A DNA stretch of 64,000 nucleotides, taken from positions 1,210,501 to 1,274,500 of the forward strand of contig NZ_CP021434.1 in NCBI RefSeq assembly GCF_002162355.1, read 5' to 3'. Positions 34,497 through 44,900 of this stretch are shown in pieces. The first letter of the stretch is position 1, and each line of letters opens with the position of its first letter. Under the pieces are notes generated by a model. It was not told where the DNA came from, searched no databases, and worked only from the letters and a program-made list of their open reading frames with translations. Position numbers and translations under genes: made by a program. This DNA comes from Tumebacillus avium. Lineage in GTDB: Bacteria; Bacillota; Bacilli; Tumebacillales; Tumebacillaceae.

Positions 34497-34555
34497 TAAG
34501 CCAGCAAGACGAGCAACATAAACAAATACAAACAGATCACGGGGGGTCACTAAAA

Positions 34556-36085
34556 ATGAACAAGAAGATGATCGCAACACTGGTACTGACTTCTGTAGTC
34601 GCAACTGCTTTCACCATGAACGCAGGCGCAGCAAACGACAAGCAAGTCCTGAAAGACGAGAAAGGCGCAGTTCACAACGTTGTCGGCAAGCTCGGCAAAG
34701 TTGCAGGCGCAACCGCTGAAGAGCGCGCATTCAACGCTCTTGAGAAAGTAAAAGGCGACTTCGGCTTCGCATCCGCGAAAGACAGCTTCAAACTGAAGCA
34801 GTCCCACAAAGACGAAAGCGGCACCACCCACACCAAGCTTGATCAAACGATCGCTGGTATCCCGGTATTCGCTTCCCAAGTCATCGTTCACGAAGCTGAC
34901 GGCGATGTAGCAGGCGTATCCGGCTCCTTCAAGAAGCTCAAAGCGAACACCAAGAAAGCTGCTCTCACTGAAGTTGCAGCGATCGACAAAGCTGTAGCAT
35001 TCACCGGCTTCACCGGCGAACTGTCCGAAGCTGCTGCTGCTGAACTGGTATTCCTGCCGGTTGGCGACCAAGCAGTTCTGACCTACAAAGTTGGCGTTAC
35101 CTACCTCAGCGACGCTCCGGGCAACTGGACGGTCTTCGTAAACGCGGTTGACGGTTCCATCGTGAACTCCTTCAACGCAGTTGAAGGCGCTACCGGCACC
35201 GGCGTTGGTACCCTGGGCGACACCAAGTCCTTCGGCACCACCCTCAGCGGCGGCACCTACTACCTGGAAGATCCGACGAAGATGACCGGTCTCATCCGCA
35301 CCCGCGACATGAAGAACCGCACCTCTTCCATCTACCCGATGACCGATAGCGACAACGTTTGGAACACTTCCTACCAAGCTGCTGCAGTAGACGCTCACTA
35401 CTATGCAACCTACGTGTTCGACTACTACAAAAACAACTACAACCGCATCTCCGTTGACAACAAGGGCAAAGCTCTCGAGTCCCTCGTTCACTACGGCCGC
35501 AACTATAACAACGCGTTCTGGAACGGCACCTACATGGTATATGGCGATGGCGACGGCGTAAACTTCCGCTCCTTCTCCGCTGGCCTTGACGTAATCGCAC
35601 ACGAACTGACCCACGGCGTGACCGAGTTCACTTCCGGCTTGGTATACCAAGATCAGTCCGGCGCTCTGAACGAGTCCTGGTCCGATGCAATGGGCGCTGC
35701 AATCGAAGGCAACAACTGGCTGATGGGCGAAGACCTCACCCTGCCGGCATACGGCTACGTCGGTTTCCGCTCCATGTCTGACCCGAACTCTTACGGCGAC
35801 CCGGCTCACATGAGCCAATACGTGAACACCACTAACGACAATGGCGGCGTTCACACCAACTCCGGTATCCCGAACAAAGCATTCTACAACTTCGCAACTG
35901 CAATCGGTTCCCGTTCCATCGCGGCTAAGATCTGGTACACCGCTTCCCGCGACTACATGACGGCGAACACCAACTTCTCCGGCGCACGCGCTGCAACCCT
36001 GCAAGCTGCTGCAGCTCTGTACGGCTCCGGCTCCTCCACCTACTCTGCACTGGCTAACGCTTGGTCCGCAGTAGGCGTATACTAG
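34556..36085 (+). CDS. Secreted M4 neutral metalloprotease, copy 5
   Basis: 509 residues from ATG 34556, with GGGGGGTCA upstream; a longer frame to 34331 runs back through the promoter and terminator and is rejected. Signal peptide (KKMIATLVLTSVVATAFTM), propeptide, catalytic domain complete (VIAHELTHGVTEFTSG, GALNESWSDAMGA, DNGGVHTNSGIPNK). The region around residues 230-310 (Gly-Ser-Thr loop and KMTGLIRTRDMKNRTSS) differs most from its neighbours, which may alter the substrate cleft edge. Confidence 0.95.
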   Translation: MNKKMIATLVLTSVVATAFTMNAGAANDKQVLKDEKGAVHNVVGKLGKVAGATAEERAFNALEKVKGDFGFASAKDSFKLKQSHKDESGTTHTKLDQTIAGIPVFASQVIVHEADGDVAGVSGSFKKLKANTKKAALTEVAAIDKAVAFTGFTGELSEAAAAELVFLPVGDQAVLTYKVGVTYLSDAPGNWTVFVNAVDGSIVNSFNAVEGATGTGVGTLGDTKSFGTTLSGGTYYLEDPTKMTGLIRTRDMKNRTSSIYPMTDSDNVWNTSYQAAAVDAHYYATYVFDYYKNNYNRISVDNKGKALESLVHYGRNYNNAFWNGTYMVYGDGDGVNFRSFSAGLDVIAHELTHGVTEFTSGLVYQDQSGALNESWSDAMGAAIEGNNWLMGEDLTLPAYGYVGFRSMSDPNSYGDPAHMSQYVNTTNDNGGVHTNSGIPNKAFYNFATAIGSRSIAAKIWYTASRDYMTANTNFSGARAATLQAAAALYGSGSSTYSALANAWSAVGVY

Positions 36086-36094
36086 AATCTCTCA

Positions 36095-36128
36095 AGCCCT
36101 TGCAACTTCGGTTGCAAGGGCTTTTTAC
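36095..36128 (+). terminator. Terminator after protease 5
   Basis: AGCCCTTGCAAC / GTTGCAAGGGCT with a TTCG tetraloop and TTTTTAC. Confidence 0.93.
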
Positions 36129-36171
36129 TTTGTATTAAAATGTAAATATAACAGAAAGGGAGGTCATAAAT

Positions 36172-37731
36172 TTGCAGAAAAAACTGACAACCTTAGTGAT
36201 GTGCTCGGTAGCCGCATCCTTGTTTGCGGTCACCGTCAGCGGCGCGTCCGGCACGCAAACTGCCGTCCAGGACGAGCATGGCAACACGCACACCGTGCTC
36301 GGCGGGCTGGGCAAAGTCGCCGGCAAGACGGCCGAGGAGCGGGCCCTGCAGGCGCTGGAAAAAGTGAAAACCACCTATGGTTTCACCCAGGCACAAGGCA
36401 GCTTCAAACTTCACAGCACCACGCCAGACAACCTTGGCAACACGCACACCAAGTTCGACCAGTCCTTCCACGGCATTCCCGTCTACGGCGCCCAGATGAT
36501 CGTCCACGAAACGAATGGCGTCGTGCAGAGCATCACCGGCGAGTACAAGCAACTCCAGCCCGATCACAGCACCGCGTCGATCACCACAGAAACGGCCATC
36601 GAAAAAGCACAGACGCACACCGGCTACCAGGGAGCGCTGAGCCGTCCGGCGACAGCAGAACTCATCTACTTCCCGCAAGGAAAAAAAGCCGTCCTCTCCT
36701 ACCTCGTCAACATCGCTTACCTCGATCCAACCGGAGAAGCGGGCAATTGGAAGATTTTCATCTCGACGGCAGACGGGTCGGTCGTGCAGGCGAACAACGA
36801 GCTGCATTTCCTGACCTGTTCAGCCGGAACGCCAGCCACCGGCACCGGGGTCGGCGTGCTCGGCGACACCAAGTCTTTGAACACCACGTACCGCAACCTC
36901 ACCTACTACCTTGAAGACCGCACCAAAGCGATGTACGCTGCGACCTGCGGCATGATCTCCACCTACGATTTCCGCAACAGCACCTCTACTCTGTATTACG
37001 CCACCGATACGGACAACATCTGGAACGCCAGCACGCAACGTGCGGCGGTAGACGCGCACTACTATATGGGCAAAGTGTATGACTACTACTACTCGACTTT
37101 TAACCGCAACTCCCTCGACGGCATGGGCACCGGCTACTACGGCGCGGTGCGCTATTCCTCCCGTTACAACAACGCCTTCTGGGACGGCACGCGCATGGTT
37201 TACGGCGACGGCGACGGCACCATTTTCATCGCGATGTCCGGCTCCTATGATGTCACCGCGCATGAGTTGACGCACGGCGTCTATGACGCGATGCTGAACC
37301 CGACCTATGGGATCAACAAGCAGTCTGATGCCCTGCGCGAATCGGTGTCTGACGTGTATGCCACCGTGATGGATAGCAACGACTGGCTGATCGGCGAGGA
37401 TATCTACACGCCTGCGATCTCCGGGGATTACATCCGCAACCTCGCCAACCCCGACGCCGGCCACATGAGCCAATTTGATCCCAACACCCCAGACAACTAC
37501 TACAACTCCGGCATCCCCAGCAAAGCGTTCTACAACTTCGCCACCTCGATCGGTTCGCGCTCCATCGCCGGGAAAGTCTGGTACTTTGCGATCAACAACT
37601 ACCTGACCTCCACGCCGACCTTCTCCATGATGCGCATGGCGACGATCGAAGCGACCAAAGCGCTGTACGGCTCCAGCTCCACCTACGTCACCCACATCAC
37701 GAACGCCTGGAACAACGTTGGCGTGTACTAA
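36172..37731 (+). CDS. Divergent M4 metalloprotease homologue, copy 6, catalytic His replaced
   Basis: 519 residues from TTG 36172 (GGGAGG 7 bases upstream). Signal peptide, propeptide and thermolysin-like domain are all present and the zinc site looks intact (VTAHELTHGVYD; ALRESVSD supplies the Glu). The loop that carries the catalytic transition-state His in the other five copies (DNGGVHTNSGIP) reads PDNYYNSGIPSK: the GGV is missing and Tyr443 stands where His should be. A two-residue insertion follows the zinc motif, and two Cys (about residues 223 and 263) are unique to this copy. Activity should be strongly reduced or altered. No clear promoter of its own lies in the 86-base gap. Confidence 0.88.
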   Translation: MQKKLTTLVMCSVAASLFAVTVSGASGTQTAVQDEHGNTHTVLGGLGKVAGKTAEERALQALEKVKTTYGFTQAQGSFKLHSTTPDNLGNTHTKFDQSFHGIPVYGAQMIVHETNGVVQSITGEYKQLQPDHSTASITTETAIEKAQTHTGYQGALSRPATAELIYFPQGKKAVLSYLVNIAYLDPTGEAGNWKIFISTADGSVVQANNELHFLTCSAGTPATGTGVGVLGDTKSLNTTYRNLTYYLEDRTKAMYAATCGMISTYDFRNSTSTLYYATDTDNIWNASTQRAAVDAHYYMGKVYDYYYSTFNRNSLDGMGTGYYGAVRYSSRYNNAFWDGTRMVYGDGDGTIFIAMSGSYDVTAHELTHGVYDAMLNPTYGINKQSDALRESVSDVYATVMDSNDWLIGEDIYTPAISGDYIRNLANPDAGHMSQFDPNTPDNYYNSGIPSKAFYNFATSIGSRSIAGKVWYFAINNYLTSTPTFSMMRMATIEATKALYGSSSTYVTHITNAWNNVGVY

Positions 37732-37745
37732 CCCATCCCGACACC

Positions 37746-37785
37746 AAAAACCCCTGTCCGACTCGACAGGGGTCTTCTTTATCCA
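37746..37785 (+). terminator. Terminator after protease 6
   Basis: ACCCCTGTC / GACAGGGGT stem with short loop and CTTCTTT following. Confidence 0.85.
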
Positions 37786-37808
37786 CAAACACTCTCATTG
37801 ATCTTCGT

Positions 37809-37919
37809 GAACCTCTCGCTTATCCGCAGTCCCATTTCCCTCTGCGAACCGCTCGCTTATTCGCAGTCCCATTTCCCTTTGCGAAACGCTCGCTTGTTCG
37901 CTGTCCTATTTCTCTTCGC
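37809..37919. repeat. Three tandem 37-bp direct repeats
   Basis: Copies at 37809-37845, 37846-37882 and 37883-37919 start GAACC/GAAAC and share CTCGCTTATTCGCAGTCCCA with a few changes; copies 1 and 2 are almost identical, copy 3 has diverged. The third copy contains the last codons and stop of the minus-strand gene at 37906. There are no spacers between units, so this is not a CRISPR. Origin unknown. Confidence 0.85.
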
Positions 37920-38598
37920 GAAGGCCGTCTTTGGTGTAGAAGAATTTCTTCGTCACACCGCCTTCGTACTTGGCGATGAACAGATCATCCTCCATCTGGA
38001 ACACGACTTCCTTCGCCCCGGTGGCTTGGTTGATGTCGGCGACTTCGAACTGGCCGCCAGGCGTTTCCTTATAGATCTTGCTCATGCCGCGCAGCCCCAG
38101 CGTCGTGACGATCTCCTTCTTGCCGTCACGATCAAGATCTGACTCCACGGCGTGCCCATTGACGCGCACAAACGGCTTCACCATATCCCCTTCCAATACG
38201 TAAAAATTGGACTGGGGCGCTTTGGCCGCATACACGCCGTCGATGCGGAGCAAGGTGCGCCCGTTAAACTCGTGCGTGTGGATAAACGCTTCCTCCGCAA
38301 ACGGCAGCGTCCCGACCGCTCCGAGGTCGTAGAGCTTGCCCCCTTTTTCCCAGGCGGCATACAGATAATCATCCTGCTCATTCGGCCGCGAAAACAGCAC
38401 GACCTGCCCCGCGTCCAGCTTTTGCTTGTGATAGACCTGCTTGACCTGCTCCCGGCCGATCTCCAGCACTTCCTGCCGGTTGATCAGCGCCCGGTACGAC
38501 ACCGGGATTACCTCTTGCCCCTTCGTCTCTGCAGCCAGCGCCACGCTGCCGCTGACCAGCAGCGCTGCGGCCAGCCCGGCCAGCCACCACTTTTTCAC
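37906..38598 (-). CDS. Secreted protein with a D-x-D-x-DG (FG-GAP/VCBS-like) motif, unknown
   Basis: 230 residues from GTG 38598 (GAGGTG 6 bases upstream). Signal peptide (KKWWLAGLAAALLVSGSVALA, cut near LAAE) followed by about 205 residues with no Cys. Near the end, ESDLDRDGKKEIVTTLG looks like the calcium-binding DxDxDG turn of FG-GAP/VCBS beta-propeller repeats. The C-terminus (GLREEK) is encoded inside the third 37-bp repeat, suggesting that the repeats have reshaped its end. I recognise no specific family. Confidence 0.65.
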   Translation of the reverse strand: MKKWWLAGLAAALLVSGSVALAAETKGQEVIPVSYRALINRQEVLEIGREQVKQVYHKQKLDAGQVVLFSRPNEQDDYLYAAWEKGGKLYDLGAVGTLPFAEEAFIHTHEFNGRTLLRIDGVYAAKAPQSNFYVLEGDMVKPFVRVNGHAVESDLDRDGKKEIVTTLGLRGMSKIYKETPGGQFEVADINQATGAKEVVFQMEDDLFIAKYEGGVTKKFFYTKDGLREEK

Positions 38599-38638
38599 GG
38601 TCAACACCTCGCTTTTGGCTAGTGTGGCACAAGGCATT

Positions 38639-38998
38639 ATTTTGGATACTCATTTTAGAAAGACCTGGTGTTACAGCGGATGGAAAAATGAGCACGAGTC
38701 GACGCTATGGCCTGTCCAAAAAATTGACGGATATAATGCCACGTACACATTCAAAAATGGAAAAAGACGTCTCAGGTGCCACTGCGCCAACAGTCGCACC
38801 TGAGTCTCCCGCCAAAAATCAACACTGTCGCGGGTGTTCGCCTGCTTGCCCTACAAAGAGCCAACTCCTGCGTGTGAATGCGAGTGTTGCTCTTTTTTAA
38901 ATTTGGCTAATTTTATAGTAGGACTTTGTCACCCTATGACGAAAAAGATAGTAGGCATTATTACCTATCTATACCTAATCATGGGAGGGACAAAAGGA
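38639..38998. other. Leader region of the RHS gene
   Basis: About 360 bases without a convincing gene. It contains a strong stem-loop CTCAGGTGC / GCACCTGAG (38772-38780 and 38797-38805) and an AT-rich stretch (about 38880-38930) that could hold a promoter. An in-frame upstream extension of the RHS reading frame crosses it but lacks a ribosome site and signal peptide. Confidence 0.5.
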
Positions 38999-41900
38999 AT
39001 GGGTAAACGACTCAAACGGCAGGCGCTATCGGTCTTTTTGATCATAACGCTTGTCGTGACATCCCTGCTCCAGGGCTTTGCCACACCGGCCAGTGCTGCG
39101 GCAACGGGTGGTGAGTGGGACCCGCTGCTCGATTGGCTGCCGGAAAACGGCCAGACTTTCGACCCGGCCGGAGAGATCATGAGCTCCGCCGTCAGCGGAC
39201 AAAACCACACCACCGGCGGCACGGGCAACACGCCGATCGTCGATGTGGCAGATCCTGCGCCGGTGACGCCGCAGGAGCCAGTCAACATCGCCACCGGGGC
39301 GTTGGTGCTGACCGAATCTGATTTTTCCTATACGTCGTACGGGCCGAAGCTGGAAATCGCCCGCTCGTACACCAGTGACAAGACGGACAACGAGACGATG
39401 TTTGGCCACGGCTGGTCGATTCCGCAGGAACGCCGGCTGCAGATCTTCGCTGATTTTGCGATGGCCGACCTGCAAGCGAACGGCACGACCGAATCGTACG
39501 TCTACACGAAAAACGATCCCGACATGATCGTCGAGACATACGACGGCGATGATACGATCTGGTATCCGCTGCACCTCGGCAGCTATGCGGCACAAGACGC
39601 CTCCAACAAAAAGGAGCTGGTCCGCCGCGGGCCGACCGACTATCTGCTCCGCGAACCGCTGGGCGGCACGAACTACGCGTTCCACGGCTACTACGCCAAG
39701 TGGCGTACCGACGCGCCGAAGACGGCAGGCAAACTGCTGCGCTATGCGGACAATGTAACCGGTCTGACCATGTTCATCGACTATGATGAGCAGGGCCGGA
39801 TGAAGAAACTGCAAGGCAACACCCGCCCCTATCTGGCGTTTGGCTACCAGGGCGCTTCGTCCCTCGTCTATAGCGTCACAGACCTCGGCGGATTGGTTTA
39901 CTATTATGGCTATGACTCCAATGAAAACTTAACGAAAGTCACCCGTCCGGACGGCTCGAAGGTGGAATACACCTACGATGGCAGCCACCGCATCACCTCG
40001 CGTGCGGAAAACGGCGTGGCGACCTATTTCGAATACAGCGGCGGCAAAGTTTCCGCGATCAAAGATGCGAAAAAACGCACGATCTACGCTTACGCCTATG
40101 CGGGCAACCAAGTGACCCGCACCGATTTTGACGGACATCGCACCCTCTACACAATTGGCGCGAACAAGAAAATCGCGCAAAAAGTCGATCCCGACGGCAC
40201 GACCACGTCCTACGCGTACAACGCGGACGGCAAAGTCACGTCGCTGACGACGCCCAAAGGCACCACGACGATGGAATACGATGCGAAAGGCAACATGACC
40301 CGCCGCGTCGAGCCGATGGGCCGCGAAACGCGCATCCAGTACCACGCGGTGTTCGACAAGCCGACCCGCGTCGAACAGCCGGGCGGCGGGGTGTGGGAAT
40401 ACACCTACACCGACCGCGGCGCTGTGCAGTCGGTCAAAGAGCCGAGCGGCAAAGTCACGACCAACGAAGTGTCGTGGTTCTGGCAGGTTGTCTTGTCCCG
40501 CACAGACAACGCCTCCCGCGTGTCGACATTTGACTACAACGACTATGCCGAACTGTCCGACATGACCGACCCCAAAGGGCAGGTCACCACTTTCCTGTAC
40601 GACAACTCCAACCGTCTGAAGGAAGTGAACTACCCGGGCGGCAATAGCTTAACCATGGAGTATCAAGGCGGCAACCTCAAGCCTTCCGTCACCACCGGCC
40701 CGATGGGGCTGAAGACGCGGGCCGAGTATGACAAAGGCCGTCTGGTGCGTGAGTACGATGAGCAAAACAACGCTACCGAGTACGAATACAACGACTTGGG
40801 TCAACTGGCGAGAAAAATCGAACCGGGCGACCGCACCACTTCTTACACCTACACGCCGCTGGGGCAATTGGCTTCGGCCACCTATCCGGGCGGACGCACC
40901 GTCACCTACAAATGGGATGAAAACGGCCGCCTGGAAAGCAAATCCGGCACCGGCGTCATCGCCACCACTTACGAGTACGACATCTACGGCAACGTTGCCG
41001 CGCTCACCACGCCCAAAGGCACCACACGCTACGAGCGTGACGCGCTGGGCCGCGTGACCAAAGAGATCAACCCGCTGCAGCAGGAGACGAAATACGCCTA
41101 CAACGCGGCAGGTCTCGTGGAGACGGTCACTGATGCCAAGAACCAAAGTGTTTCCTTCACCTATGACGCCGACGGCCAGGTGCTGACTAAGAAAGACCAG
41201 GCCGGCCGCACCGAGACCTACACCTACGACGACCTCGGCAACCCGCTGACCGTCACCGATGCCGAAGGGCGTGTGACCAGCTACAAATACAACGTCATCG
41301 GGCAGCTGGAGTCGGTCACCGATCCGCTGAACCGCACCACGACATACACGTATGATGTGACGGGGAACAAGACCTCCGAGACATTTGGCGGCTTAACCAC
41401 CCGTTACGAATACGACGAAGCCGGCCGGATGAACAAGCAGATCAACCAAGCCGGCGGCGAGACCGAGTATGTCTATGACAAAAAAGGGCAGCTGCTCTCG
41501 ACCAAAGACCCGCGCGGGAAGACGACGACCTACACGTACAACCCGTCCGGGCAGATTCTCACGCAAAAAGATCCGCTGGGCAACGTCTACACCTTTACCT
41601 ATGACGATGCCGGGCGTCTCTCCGGCGTGGAAGATCCGAAAGGGCACAAGGTCACCTACAACTACGACCTGACCGCCCGCACTACCGAAGTGGTCAAAGA
41701 CGAAAACCTGAAAGTGCGCTACCAATACGATGCAGCGGGCAATCTGGTGTCGTTTACCAACTCCCGCAATCATGTGACGCGCTATGAATACGACGCAGCC
41801 AACCGCCTGACCAAAACGCTCACGCCGGACGGCGAGATCGCGTTTGCTTACGACGCGCTTGGTCAGCTCACCTCGGAAACCGACCTCCTCAAACACACCA

Positions 41901-44900
41901 CGCGCTACACGTATGATGCGCTGGGCCGTGTTTTGACGGTGACCGACAAAGCAAACGGCGTCACCACTTACACGTATGATCCGCAAGGCCGCTTTACCGA
42001 AGTTCGCCTGCCCAACGGCGCGACCGAACGCACTGAGTACAATGTGGTGGGTCAAGTCATGCTGCAGAAAGATGCGGGCGGCGGCGAGACAAAGTTTGAA
42101 TATGACACGCTGGGCCGCCTGACCAAAAAGACCAACCCGCGCGGCCATTTTGCCGAGTACCAGTACGATGCGTTGGGCCGTTTGACCGAAGTGACCGATC
42201 CGAAAGGCTACAAGACGGCGCTGACGTATGACAAGAATGGCAACCTGCTCACCCGCAGCAACGAGTTGGAGCAGACGTGGAGCTACGTCTATGACGATGC
42301 CAACCGTCTGACCGCGGTGAAAAATCCGCTCAACCAGCAGACGACGTATGAATACGACAAAAACAGCAACCTCACCCGCATCGTCGACGTGATGAACCGC
42401 GAGACGAAGCTGGCGTATGACAAGCTGAACCGCCTCACCGCAACGACCGACACGGGCGGCTTTACCACCAGCTACGAGTACGATGGGGAAAACAACCTGC
42501 TGCGCGAGATCGACCATGACGGGGTGGCCAAAGAGTACACCTACGATGCGTCCAACCGCGAAGTGGCAGTGAAAGACCGCGAAGGCAAGGTCACCACCAC
42601 CTCCTATGACGCCATGGGCAACGTGACAGGCATGGTCGATGCCAACGGCGTGGCAACGTCCTACGCGTATGACGCGCTGGGCCGCCTGACCGCCGTCACC
42701 GATGCGAAAAAAGGCGTCACCGCCTACCGCTACGACGCGATGGGCAACCAGACCGAGCAGATCGACCCGCTCGGCCAGACCACCGTCTGGACGTACGATG
42801 CGATGTCGAACGTCATGTCTGAAAAAGACGGCGAAAACGGCATCACCCGTTTTGAGTATGACAAAATGGGCAACCAGACCGCTCGCATCGACGCGCTCGG
42901 CAAACGTACCGAGTATGTGTACGATGAGCGCCAACTGCTGACCCAGATTCAAAACCAGGGCGAGACCCCGTCCGTCTTCGAATACGACGAGATCGGCCGC
43001 CTGACCCGCGCGAAAAACGGCGCGCTGGAAGAAGTTTACGCGTATGACCAGCTCAACCGCATCACCGCAGTCACCAACCCGCAACTGAGCAAAACGGTTG
43101 CCTACGAGTACGACGCAGTTGGCAACCGCACGAAGCTCACCGACCCGGAAGGCCGCGTCATCGCTTACACCTACGATTCGCGCAGCCAGATCCAGTCGAT
43201 GACCGACCCGGAAGGCCTGGTCACCTCGTATACGTACGATCCGTACGGCCAAGTGACGGAGATCAAAGGCGGCGACCAGACGGTCACCTCCTACACCTAC
43301 GACCACAACCGCCGTCCGACCAAGATCCACACGAAGACGACGACCGGCGTGCTGTCGACGTTTAACTACACCTACGACGGTCTCGGCAACATCCTGACCC
43401 AGACCGAAGAAGACGGCGCGGTGACCCAGTTCACCTATGACGAGCTGCACCGCGTAGTCGAAGCGCTTTACCCGATCGAAAAAATCAAAACCATCCGCAA
43501 CACCTACTACACCCCGCCGCTGAGCAAGCTCTTCCCGGACGGCGCAGACGGTTCCGGCGATGTCGACACCGCAGCCCCAACCGTCCCGCAAGCAGCCAAA
43601 GGCGGCAACAACGCTGGCAACGGTGAAGTGAAAACCCCCGGCGGAGGCAACGGCAACGGTGGCGGAAACGGCAATTCCGGCGGCAAACCCGACACGACGG
43701 GCAATGGCAACAACGGCAACGGCGGCGACAAAAATCCGAACAGCAACGGCAATGGCCATGCGTACGGCAAAAACAAGCGCACCGGCACCGACATCAGCGA
43801 TTACTCGCCGCAGATCCTGCAGGAGCTGGGCTATCCGGCCAACTACGTCCCGGAAGACCCGGACTTCTTCCTGAACCCGGTCGAGCGCGTCACCTACACC
43901 TACGACGCAGCGGGCAACCGCACCAGCATGACCGACGACTACGGCCTTGTCACCTACAGCTACGACAAAGCCAACCGCCTGACCGACGTCGACGGTGACA
44001 GCTACACCTACGACACCAACGGCAACCTGACCTCGAAAATGACCGCGTACGGCCAGGTCAGCTACAAGTACAACGCGGACAACCTGCTCACCGAAGTCAA
44101 CTACCCGGATCAGACGTACGTCCACTACGACTACGACGCATTCGGCCGCAAAGTGTCCCGCGATGAGCAGTACTACGACCTGAACGGCCCCGGCGCCTCA
44201 ATGGGCCAAGGCGGTACAGGCACGGCTGCAGGCGGAGCTGGCAACAACGGCAACGCCTACGGACATGACAAAAACCCCAACCCGGGTAACGGCAAAGGCA
44301 ACGCCAACGGCCGTGGCAACGGAAATGGGAACAACGGCAACAGCAGCGGAAATGGCAGCGGCAGCACCGCAGGCAAAGGCGGTGTGATCAAAAACTACCA
44401 CCTCAAGCAAGAGCTGACCAATTACCTCTACGACGGTAACAACCTGCTCAGCGAGTACAACGGTGCGACCGGGGAGACATTTGCCCAGTACTACCGTGGT
44501 GCGGATGACCAAGTCGTCTCCCGCATGATGTTTGGCTTCCAAGGCCGCAAAGAGCAAGGCTACCTCGGCAACCTGCGCGACCGCGGGCACCACCTGTTCT
44601 ACCACTATGACGGCATGGGCAACGTCACCGACCTGACCGACTACCTCGGCAGCGAAGTGCTGAAGTACCGCTACGATGCGTTCGGCGGCGTGTTCACTCA
44701 ATTGTGGACGCCGTACAACCAAGTCGGTCTAACCGGCAAAAGCTACGACATCAAAGCCAGCCTGATGGACTACAGCGCCCGCTGGTACAGCCCGTCTGTC
44801 GGACGTTTCACGACGCAAGACAGCTGGACAGGTCTCGGGGATCTCCCGCAGACGCTGAACCGTTATGCGTACGCCCTAAACAACCCGATCAACATCACCG

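Noticed and set aside
34331..34555. Upstream extension of protease copy 5
   Set aside because: Runs through the terminator of copy 4 and the copy-5 promoter; signal peptide begins at 34556.
37809..37919. Possible CRISPR array
   Set aside because: The three repeats are directly adjacent with no spacers and no cas genes nearby.
38834..38998. Longer start for the RHS protein
   Set aside because: The extension lacks a ribosome site and would hide the clear signal peptide starting at 38999.
41393..44125. 910-codon minus-strand frame
   Set aside because: Mirror of the YD repeats of the RHS gene; periodic valine/arginine-rich sequence, not a protein.
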